A stretch of 14,208 bases of DNA from NCBI GenBank assembly GCA_028702395.1, contig JAQVOV010000028.1:1-14208 (forward strand). Direction: 5' to 3'. Origin of the DNA: Candidatus Omnitrophota bacterium (GTDB lineage: Bacteria; Omnitrophota; Gorgyraeia; JABMRN01). Of this stretch, positions 1-5,527 are shown one piece after another (position 1 is the stretch's first letter; each line of letters begins with the position of its first letter). The position numbers and the translations under genes were made by a program. The notes under the pieces were generated by a model. That model saw nothing but the letters and a program-made list of their open reading frames with translations, made no database searches and was not told the origin of the DNA.

Positions 1-432
1 GGTGAAGAACTCGGAAGAACACAGATAATCAATATTGTAGGAGAACTTGTTGAACCTGAAGCAGGTAATCATCCTGTTTTTGTTGTTGATATGTTCAAGG
101 AAATGTGCCCTCTTGCAAAAACAAAAAAAGAACAGCCGCTACTTACTGATAGATTTGAGCTATACATGGGTGGAATGGAAATAGCTAATGCTTATTCTGA
201 ACTTAATGATCCCATCGAACAAAGACAAAGGTTTATGGAACAAGGTGAGAATTATGATGAAGATTTTGTTACAGCCTTAGAATATGGTATGCCTCCTGCA
301 GGCGGACTTGGTATTGGAATAGACAGACTTGTAATGCTTTTAACTGATAGTGCAAATATAAGAGATGTTATTCTTTTCCCTCAACTAAAACCTGAGAAGA
401 AGTCAACTGAAGAACAAGTGGATAGTGAATAG
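1..432 (+). CDS. lysS: Lysyl-tRNA synthetase, class II (C-terminal part, 5' truncated)
   Basis: The first 143 codons of the window are open in frame 1 and end at TAG 430-432; the start lies upstream of the window. The product is the C-terminal part of a class II lysyl-tRNA synthetase, the cytoplasmic enzyme that charges tRNA-Lys using ATP. Visible family signatures are SPLAK-like CPLAK, RFELYMGGMEIANAYSELND, and class II motif 3 GGLGIGIDRLVMLLTDS followed by IRDVILFPQLKP, which is the usual C-terminal end of the bacterial enzyme. A complete family member is roughly 490-500 residues, so about 70% of the protein is outside the window. A short charged tail (KKSTEEQVDSE) follows the conserved core. 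Identification is secure; only the missing N-terminal part is unseen. Confidence 0.97.
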   Translation, partial: GEELGRTQIINIVGELVEPEAGNHPVFVVDMFKEMCPLAKTKKEQPLLTDRFELYMGGMEIANAYSELNDPIEQRQRFMEQGENYDEDFVTALEYGMPPAGGLGIGIDRLVMLLTDSANIRDVILFPQLKPEKKSTEEQVDSE

Positions 433-454
433 ATTTGCAAGATAAAAGATAAAA

Positions 455-474
455 CCTGCCTGCCGGCAGGCAGG
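455..474. repeat. 20-bp perfect palindrome CCTGCCTGCC-GGCAGGCAGG
   Basis: A perfect 20-bp inverted repeat, far more GC-rich than its surroundings. It interrupts an AAGATAA heptad of element A; comparison with element B (3631-3650) shows the flanks rejoin exactly when these 20 bases are removed. Variants occur at 12716-12735 (two changes) and 14038-14057 (one change). It looks like a small mobile or copied palindrome. Confidence 0.85.
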
Positions 475-512
475 GAACAAAGATAAAAGGGTGGAAGGTT
501 CTGCGAGAGGTT

Positions 513-546
513 TTTGTAGGGGCGTATTGCAATACGTCCCTACAAA
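513..546. repeat. 34-bp palindrome centred on GTATTGCAATAC, copy 1
   Basis: Reading outward from 529/530 the two halves pair over 17 bases with one mismatch (G522/T537, which would be a G-U wobble in RNA). The half-site reads GTAGGGGCGTATTGC. A second copy, perfect over 28 bp, is at 3686-3713, and a related but different hairpin is at 13896-13918. Confidence 0.85.
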
Positions 547-606
547 GAAAAAAAAGATTCTCCAAGAACATTTAGATTTTTATCTTTCGTCTTTTATCTT
601 AAACGT

Positions 607-618
607 GCTATAGAGGAG
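607..618 (+). promoter_or_regulatory. GCTATAGAGGAG leader motif and ribosome binding site of lolC
   Basis: A ribosome binding site (GAGGAG) sits 4 bases before the lolC ATG and is embedded in GCTATAGAGGAG, a variant of the GCTATAAAGGAG sequence that also precedes mlaE, mlaF, the PIN-TRAM gene and ispF. Confidence 0.6.
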
Positions 619-622
619 CTAT

Positions 623-1822
623 ATGTGGACCATATTTATCAGTCTTAGATATCTTTTTTCAAGAAGACATAATAGATTTATTTCTTTGATAAGTTTTATT
701 TCTGTTGCCGGTATAACTGTTGGTGTTGCAGCTTTGATAATTGTCTTATCTATCATGACCGGATTTGATCAGGAAATAAAAGATAAAATAATAGGTACAT
801 ATGCACATGTTATTGTTATTGGACAAGATGGGGTAGATGCTTCTTCTGAATTAATAGAGGTAATTCAAAATGATCCTGAAACCGTAGCTTTTGCGCCTTT
901 CATAGAGGAACAGGCATTGCTTAAAATAGGCGATATAGTTGTGGGTGTTCTCATGAAAGGGGTTGATCCTAAAAAGGAAATACTTACAACCAATATTGAG
1001 AATTTTACAGAAAGCGGTAAGCTGGAGATCAATAATGATACTATTATACTAGGTTCAGAATTACAAAAAAGATCATCACTAAAAAAAGGTGATGCAGTTT
1101 CACTTGTTTGTCCTAGTACACGCAAATCAAAAGACCTTATTGTCAGCGACAGTTTTAGTACAGGTCGATATGATTATGATGCCAACATGGTATGTGTTTC
1201 GCTTGAAACTGCACAAGAACTTTTTAAAACACAAAGTGTTTCTGCTGTAGGCATAAAAGTCAAAAATGAATTCAATGTTGACTCAACAAAAAAACGTCTT
1301 CAAGAAAAACTGGGATATCCTTTTATCGTTAACTCATGGATGGATCTTGATAAAAATCTTATGAAAGCACTTGCTATGGAAAAAAAGATGATGTTCATAA
1401 TATTAGGGCTGATAGTACTGGTTGCATGTTTTAATATTGTAAGTACACTTATAATGCTTGTTATGGAAAAAACAAAGGATATAGGTATTCTTAAAACAAT
1501 AGGTGCAACCCCTTTCAGTATTTCTGTAATATTCTTTCTTCAGGCTTTTTTCATAGGATTTTCAGGTACGATATTAGGAGGAACAGCCGGAGTGGCAATA
1601 GCGGATAATATTAATCTAATAGCGGATCTTATAGAAAAAACATTAGGGATCGAACTTTTCCCAAGTGATATATATTATTTCTCTGAGATCCCATCTGTTG
1701 TGAATCTTCCTGATGTAGTCTCAGTCGTTATTTTTGCATTGTTGATAGCCTTGATCTCAGGAGTGTATCCTGCTTTAAGAGCTTCAAGACTTGACCCTAT
1801 CGAAGCTGTTCGTTATGAGTAA
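623..1822 (+). CDS. lolC: Lipoprotein-releasing ABC transporter permease, LolC/LolE family
   Basis: A 399-residue inner-membrane permease of the LolC/LolE (MacB/FtsX) superfamily. With the ATPase encoded next, it is expected to extract lipoproteins from the inner membrane for transfer to the outer membrane. The N-terminus (FISLRYLFSRRHNRFISLISFISVAG region, about 3-45) carries the family's first membrane segment, VGVAALIIVLSIMTGF. A periplasmic domain covers about 46-255. Three C-terminal membrane segments lie near 258-283, 300-330 and 367-384 and include the FtsX-like segment MEKTKDIGILKTIGATP. The C-terminal end, YPALRASRLDPIEAVRYE, is diagnostic. Only one permease gene is present, so a homodimer is likely, unlike the LolC/LolE pair of enterobacteria. 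The ATG at 623 is chosen for its GAGGAG site. LolA/LolB partners are not in the window. MacB or FtsX are less likely given the N-terminal motif. Confidence 0.87.
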   Translation: MWTIFISLRYLFSRRHNRFISLISFISVAGITVGVAALIIVLSIMTGFDQEIKDKIIGTYAHVIVIGQDGVDASSELIEVIQNDPETVAFAPFIEEQALLKIGDIVVGVLMKGVDPKKEILTTNIENFTESGKLEINNDTIILGSELQKRSSLKKGDAVSLVCPSTRKSKDLIVSDSFSTGRYDYDANMVCVSLETAQELFKTQSVSAVGIKVKNEFNVDSTKKRLQEKLGYPFIVNSWMDLDKNLMKALAMEKKMMFIILGLIVLVACFNIVSTLIMLVMEKTKDIGILKTIGATPFSISVIFFLQAFFIGFSGTILGGTAGVAIADNINLIADLIEKTLGIELFPSDIYYFSEIPSVVNLPDVVSVVIFALLIALISGVYPALRASRLDPIEAVRYE

Positions 1823-1831
1823 GGAAATATA

Positions 1832-2497
1832 ATGATAAGAACACAGAATTTATGCAAGATATTCGGTAGAGGCACGAACAAGATAGAAGCTGTGAAGGAT
1901 GTCACTCTTTCAATTAAAAAAGGTGAAACAGTTGCTATTGTAGGTAAATCAGGTGCAGGTAAATCTACATTGCTGCATATTATGTCAGGGTTAGATCGGC
2001 CTAGCTCAGGAAAAGTTTTTTTGAATAATGTTGATGTCTATAAAATAAATGAACAAAAAAGAGCAAGGTTGAGGAATAGAAAAATAGGATTTGTATATCA
2101 ATTTTACAATCTTTTGCCGGATCTTACTGCTTTGGAAAATGTTATGCTTCCTGCTATGATCGGTAAAATAAGCAGTAGAAAACAGATCAAGAGAAAAGCG
2201 GAATATCTGCTTTACGATGTGGGTTTAGAGAATAGATCTAAACATGTGCCTTCAACATTATCAGGAGGGGAAGCTCAAAGGGTGGCTATTGCAAGGTCCC
2301 TTATAAATGATCCTGAAATAATATTGTGCGATGAACCAACGGGAAATCTTGATACAGTTACAAGTCAACAAATACAAGAACTTTTGTTCAAGATCAATAA
2401 ACAAAAAGGAATGACATTAGTAATTGTTACACATAATCTTAATGGGGATAACCATTTTGATAGGGTTATTGAAATTAGAGACGGTAGAATTATATAA
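1832..2497 (+). CDS. lolD: Lipoprotein-releasing ABC transporter ATP-binding protein LolD
   Basis: A 221-residue ABC ATPase of the MacB/LolD/FtsE type. Visible motifs in order are Walker A GKSGAGKS (38-45), Q-loop VYQFYNLLPDLT (89-99), signature LSGGE (143-147), Walker B ILCDEP (164-169), D-loop GNLD and switch histidine H201 in VTHN. The GLDRPSSG and YQFYNLLPDLTALENV stretches are typical of LolD. The gene begins 9 bp after the permease stop, with its AAGGA binding site overlapping that stop codon, so the two are almost certainly co-transcribed and translationally linked. It should power lipoprotein release from the cytoplasmic face of the inner membrane. Length is normal for the family (about 220-235). 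FtsE is the main alternative, but the LolC-type partner argues against it. Confidence 0.88.
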   Translation: MIRTQNLCKIFGRGTNKIEAVKDVTLSIKKGETVAIVGKSGAGKSTLLHIMSGLDRPSSGKVFLNNVDVYKINEQKRARLRNRKIGFVYQFYNLLPDLTALENVMLPAMIGKISSRKQIKRKAEYLLYDVGLENRSKHVPSTLSGGEAQRVAIARSLINDPEIILCDEPTGNLDTVTSQQIQELLFKINKQKGMTLVIVTHNLNGDNHFDRVIEIRDGRII

Positions 2498-2544
2498 ATA
2501 TTATAATTCGATGTGAGAATAGACTTGTAAGGAAAAAAGAGTAC

Positions 2545-2614
2545 TGGCTGTCAGCTATTAGCCTTTAGACATAAGCTCACAGCTCGCTGCGCGTAGCTCG
2601 TGGCTCTTAGCTCA
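2545..2614. repeat. Tandem heptads, AGCTC type, in the lolD-ilvE spacer
   Basis: Ten consecutive 7-bp steps can be read from 2545, most fitting (T/C)AGCTC(A/G). Units between 2573 and 2614 are the cleanest; those before are degenerate. Because AGCT is self-complementary, the array can pair with itself without separate left and right arms. A related array in the opposite orientation lies at 13808-13842. The stretch 2498-2544 shows nothing further, and no terminator is evident after lolD. Confidence 0.7.
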
Positions 2615-2642
2615 CTACCCAATCCAATCATCTAAAAACATA

Positions 2643-2671
2643 TTGACAATGATAAGCACTTAATATATTAT
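2643..2671 (+). promoter_or_regulatory. Sigma-70-like promoter upstream of ilvE
   Basis: A consensus -35 TTGACA (2643-2648) is followed after 17 bp by TATTAT (2666-2671); an alternative -10 TATAAT at 2669-2674 gives 20 bp spacing. It lies just after the heptad array and leaves a leader of about 50 bp before ilvE. It is the best promoter match I see in the window and suggests that ilvE starts a transcription unit separate from lysS-lolCD. Confidence 0.6.
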
Positions 2672-2729
2672 AATTACAACACAATATAGACGTAATATAT
2701 TTATTATAAATTAAGGAGTTTTACAAATA

Positions 2730-3611
2730 ATGGCAAAGAAAAACATGGTATATCTTAATGGAAAATTTGTAGACAGCAAGAAAGCTTCTGTGTCTATTTT
2801 TGATCATGGTCTTTTATATGGAGACGGTGTTTTTGAAGGGATAAGAGCATATGATGGAATAGTTTTTAAACTAAAGGAACACATAAAAAGATTGTACGAA
2901 TCAGCTGCATCCATTAGACTTAATATCTCTATTTCTCCCAAAGACATGATAAGTGCAGTTGTTACAACTCTTAGAAAAAACAATTTAAAAGATGCATATA
3001 TTCGACTTATTGTTACAAGAGGAATAGGAGATCTTGGACTTGATCCCAGAAAATGTAAAGGTAAAAGTTCAATTATCATTATTACAGATAAAATTGTTCT
3101 TTATCCAAAGGCTTTTTATGAAAATGGCCTTAACATTATTACTGCTAAGACCAGAAGAAATTCACCGACAGCTATACATCCGAAAGTAAAATCACTTAAT
3201 TATCTAAATAATATTTTAGGAAAAATAGACGCTATTGATGCAGGGGTCAATGAGGCTATTATGCTTACAGATGCTGGATATGTTTCTGAATGTACAGGTG
3301 ATAATATTTTTATTATAAAAAAAGGCAAACTTATTACGCCGATAGCTTCAATAGGTCTTCTTGAAGGTATTACACGAGATACTGTCATGCGAATTGCTTC
3401 TAAGCTGGGGATAGAAGTCATAGAAAAGAAATTTAAGCTTAATGAGATCTATAAAGCAGACGAATGTTTTCTTACAGGTACAGCTGCTGAGCTTATACCT
3501 GTTGTGAAGGTCGATAAAAAGATAATAAATACCGGTAAACCAGGACCAATAACAGCTGTGCTTTTACACTATTTCAGAAAAGCTACAGTGAGAGAAGGCG
3601 TTAAACTATAA
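2730..3611 (+). CDS. ilvE: Branched-chain amino acid aminotransferase (class IV PLP enzyme)
   Basis: A 293-residue fold-type IV aminotransferase, predicted to interconvert branched-chain 2-oxo acids and Leu/Ile/Val with glutamate as amino donor, using PLP in the cytoplasm. The N-terminal signature is VSIFDHGLLYGDGVFEGIRAY. The PLP Schiff-base lysine is K154 in VKSLNYLNNILGK. The conserved glutamate is E187 in SECTGDNIFI, and the phosphate-binding end is FLTGTAAELIPV (247-258). The FEGIRAY and SLNYLNN motifs fit IlvE better than D-alanine aminotransferase or 4-amino-4-deoxychorismate lyase, although class IV members are hard to separate by eye. The ATG at 2730 has an AAGGAG site 11 bases upstream and its own promoter. 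No other branched-chain biosynthesis gene is in view, so its place between lolD and mcsA gives no pathway context. Confidence 0.87.
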   Translation: MAKKNMVYLNGKFVDSKKASVSIFDHGLLYGDGVFEGIRAYDGIVFKLKEHIKRLYESAASIRLNISISPKDMISAVVTTLRKNNLKDAYIRLIVTRGIGDLGLDPRKCKGKSSIIIITDKIVLYPKAFYENGLNIITAKTRRNSPTAIHPKVKSLNYLNNILGKIDAIDAGVNEAIMLTDAGYVSECTGDNIFIIKKGKLITPIASIGLLEGITRDTVMRIASKLGIEVIEKKFKLNEIYKADECFLTGTAAELIPVVKVDKKIINTGKPGPITAVLLHYFRKATVREGVKL

Positions 3612-3628
3612 TAGTTAATATAGAGGTC

Positions 3629-3776
3629 AAGATAAAAGATAAAAGAATAAAGATAAAAGGGTGGAACGTCCTGAATGTGGTTTTTGTAGGGGCGTATTGC
3701 AATACGCCCCTACGAGGAAAAAAAGACACCACAATGATAGCTAGATTTTTATCTTTTATCTTTAGTCTTTTGTATT
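3629..3776. repeat. Composite spacer element B, sister copy of element A
   Basis: The ilvE-mcsA spacer repeats the architecture of 439-600. Left heptads AAGATAA occupy 3629-3656. The module GTGGAACGTCCTGAAT starts at 3661, and a 28-bp perfect palindrome lies at 3686-3713. Right heptads TTATCTT and variants occupy 3749-3776, with TAGATTT at 3742-3748 as in A. The 20-bp GC-rich palindrome present in A is absent here, so B represents the uninterrupted form. Confidence 0.87.
3686..3713. repeat. 28-bp perfect palindrome, GTAGGGGCGTATTGC half-site
   Basis: A perfect inverted repeat centred between 3699 and 3700. It is the apex of element B. The copy at 513-546 differs at one base within this 28-bp core. 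Confidence 0.9.
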
Positions 3777-3800
3777 AAGGTTTTTATCGAGGGAATAAAT

Positions 3801-4343
3801 ATGCTATGCCAAATATGTCAAAAAAAAGAAGCAACAGTTCATCTTACAGAGATAATTAACAACAAGGTCACTAAACTGCATATATGTGAGACTTGTGCAA
3901 GAGAAAAAGGCCAAGAAATGGAAACCCATTTTGGACTTTCTGACCTTTTGGCCGGACTTGCAAACTTTGATCAGCCAACACCATTTGAAGCAAAATCAAA
4001 TGTAAAATGCAAATCTTGCGGATTCAGTATTTCTGATTTTGAGAAAGTAGGAAGACTAGGGTGTCCTGCATGTTACTCAATTTTCAGAAAACAACTTTTA
4101 CCTTTGGTAAAAAGGATACATGGTTCTGATAGGCATATCGGAAAAGTGCCTTTCAAGTCATCTAAAGAAGGATTGAGTGAACACGCAAAAGAACTTCATA
4201 AATGTAAGATAGATCTGCAGGAAGCTATTGCTCTTGAGAATTTTGAACGTGCTGCTGACCTTAGAGATAGAATAAAAGAATTGAACGAAATGCTAAGGCA
4301 AAAAAGAGATCCTAAAAAAGGAAATAAAAATGGAAATAAATGA
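3801..4343 (+). CDS. mcsA: Protein-arginine kinase activator McsA (CxxC zinc-binding, UVR domain)
   Basis: A 180-residue protein with four CxxC pairs, C3/C6, C29/C32, C70/C73 and C88/C91, expected to bind two zinc ions. A C-terminal UVR (UvrB/UvrC-like) helical hairpin lies at about 131-166 (ELHKCKIDLQEAIALENFERAADLRDRIKEL). This domain order and length match McsA, which binds and activates the McsB kinase and takes part in stress-related and metal-related control of Clp proteolysis. The gene overlaps mcsB by 14 bp, and clpC follows, as in Bacillota. There ctsR normally comes first; here the gene upstream is ilvE and no CtsR-like gene is present. The charged tail PKKGNKNGNK is encoded by an A-rich stretch that also holds the mcsB ribosome binding site. 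Confidence 0.92.
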   Translation: MLCQICQKKEATVHLTEIINNKVTKLHICETCAREKGQEMETHFGLSDLLAGLANFDQPTPFEAKSNVKCKSCGFSISDFEKVGRLGCPACYSIFRKQLLPLVKRIHGSDRHIGKVPFKSSKEGLSEHAKELHKCKIDLQEAIALENFERAADLRDRIKELNEMLRQKRDPKKGNKNGNK

Positions 4344-5388
4344 TCTTTTATATAAAGAAAGTGAATGGCTTAAAGGTATAGGTCCTAAGTCGGATATTGT
4401 TCTTTCAAGCAGAGTAAGGCTTGCAAGAAACCTTGCAGACCACAGGTTTTTTAACCAAGCATCTAATGAAGAAAGAATTAAGATAAGACAAGAGATAATG
4501 GAGGGATTTAAAAATGTCAAAGCCCTTAAAGGAACTACAACTATTAATATTGGCGAGATCTCAGACGTAGACAGGGATTTTCTTGTTGAAAGACATCTTA
4601 TGAGCATAGAACATACAGAAGACGGTGATGCAAAAGCCATTGTTTTTGATGATAAGGAAATGCTAAGTATAATGGTCAATGAAGAGGATCATCTTAGGAT
4701 ACAAGTCCTTCAATCAGGATTCAATATACTTAATGCATGGAGTGTTATCAATAAACTTGATGATGAAATAGCAGAAGTTATTAAATATTCGTTCAGTGAT
4801 GAGTTAGGTTATCTTACAGCTTGCCCAACAAATCTTGGTACTGGTTTAAGGGCATCTTTAATGATACATTTACCTGCACTTGTTTTAACGAATCAGGTAG
4901 GGAAAGTTTTTGAAGCAATATCAAAACTAGGGCTCACAATGAGAGGTCTTTACGGAGAAGGGACTGAAGCTACAGGAGATATGTTCCAGATATCCAATCA
5001 AGTGACTTTAGGGCACTCTGAAACAGAACTTATAGAAAGTATTGCAAGACTGATCGAAAAGATAATAAATAGAGAAGCCACTACACGAGAAATGATAATG
5101 ACAAAAAACAAAACAGAGGTTCAAGATAAAGTGTGGCGTTCTTTAGGGACATTGAAAAGTGCAAGGATAATAACAAGTAACGAAACTATAACGTTACTTT
5201 CAGTAATAAGAATGGGAGTGAACCTTGGGATCATAAAAGGGTTAGATCTACGTACGGTAAATGAGCTTTTTATTTTATTGCAGCCTGCGCATCTACAGAA
5301 AATGGAGAAAAGAAATCTCAATCCTGAAGAACGTGATAGAAAACGGGCAGAACTTATAAGAGAAAAATTAAAAAAAGTAGAAGAGTAA
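4330..5388 (+). CDS. mcsB: Protein-arginine kinase McsB
   Basis: A 352-residue ATP:guanidino phosphotransferase that phosphorylates protein arginine residues, marking proteins for ClpC-ClpP degradation. Conserved elements are the nucleotide-site segment SSRVRLARNL (26-35), the NEEDHLRIQ loop (117-125), catalytic-loop C165 in TACPTNLGTGLRAS and GTEATGDMFQISNQVTLG (211-228). Near the C-terminus, RDRKRA (335-340) matches the RDxxRA motif that in characterised McsB binds phosphoarginine allosterically. The length and absence of an N-terminal phosphagen-kinase domain separate it from arginine or creatine kinases. The start ATG lies inside mcsA, with AAAAGGA at about 4316-4322 as ribosome binding site, implying coupled translation. 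All motifs needed for activity appear intact. Confidence 0.95.
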   Translation: MEINDLLYKESEWLKGIGPKSDIVLSSRVRLARNLADHRFFNQASNEERIKIRQEIMEGFKNVKALKGTTTINIGEISDVDRDFLVERHLMSIEHTEDGDAKAIVFDDKEMLSIMVNEEDHLRIQVLQSGFNILNAWSVINKLDDEIAEVIKYSFSDELGYLTACPTNLGTGLRASLMIHLPALVLTNQVGKVFEAISKLGLTMRGLYGEGTEATGDMFQISNQVTLGHSETELIESIARLIEKIINREATTREMIMTKNKTEVQDKVWRSLGTLKSARIITSNETITLLSVIRMGVNLGIIKGLDLRTVNELFILLQPAHLQKMEKRNLNPEERDRKRAELIREKLKKVEE

Positions 5389-5396
5389 ATGCGTTA

Positions 5397-5502
5397 GTGA
5401 GTAATGAGTCATGAGTCCTGTGTCATGAGTCTTTTGAGGAAGACTAAAATTTAGAATTCCACAACAGACACATTACACAATACTCACGACACAATACTCA
5501 AA
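5397..5502. repeat. Inverted heptad element, ATGAGTC type, in the mcsB-clpC spacer
   Basis: Left array of five 7-bp units, mostly ATGAGTC, at 5397-5431. Right array of five units of the ACACAAT/ACTCAC(A/G) type at 5468-5502. The core has an inverted repeat centred on 5449: GGAA (5438-5441) with TTCC (5457-5460), and CTAAA (5444-5448) with TTTAG (5450-5454). The left array starts 8 bp after the mcsB stop. The ispF-downstream spacer carries a close relative with the same GTGAGTAATG word and a similar core. Confidence 0.8.
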
Positions 5503-5527
5503 AACACATATAATGGAGGAAAAATAA

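Larger units (their letters stand above)
439..600. repeat. Composite spacer element A: AAGATAA heptad arms around a palindromic core
   Basis: The lysS-lolC spacer holds a left array of 7-bp units of the AAGATAA type (439-486) and a right array of TTATCTT/TCGTCTT units (580-600, with a weaker unit 573-579), the reverse complement of the left. Between them lie a module similar to GTGGAACGTCCTGAAT (491-510) and a long palindrome (513-546). The third left unit is split after its first two bases by a 20-bp palindrome (455-474). The same element without that insertion lies at 3629-3776. An RNA copy could fold as a long hairpin. No coding potential is apparent. Function is unknown. Confidence 0.85.

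Noticed and set aside
2545..2614. Possible tRNA or structured RNA in the lolD-ilvE spacer
   Set aside because: No cloverleaf, TTCGA loop or acceptor pairing; the apparent structure is explained by the self-complementary AGCTC heptads.
3618..3640. CtsR operator upstream of mcsA
   Set aside because: A single GGTCAA occurs at 3625-3630, but the required tandem second half is missing; the following bases are the AAGATAA array. No CIRCE-like TTAGCACTC repeat either.
4293..4679. Reverse-strand open frame opposite the mcsA-mcsB junction
   Set aside because: It is antisense to two strongly conserved genes and its product has no recognisable motif; the same holds for the other reverse-strand frames in clpC, ilvE and ispD.
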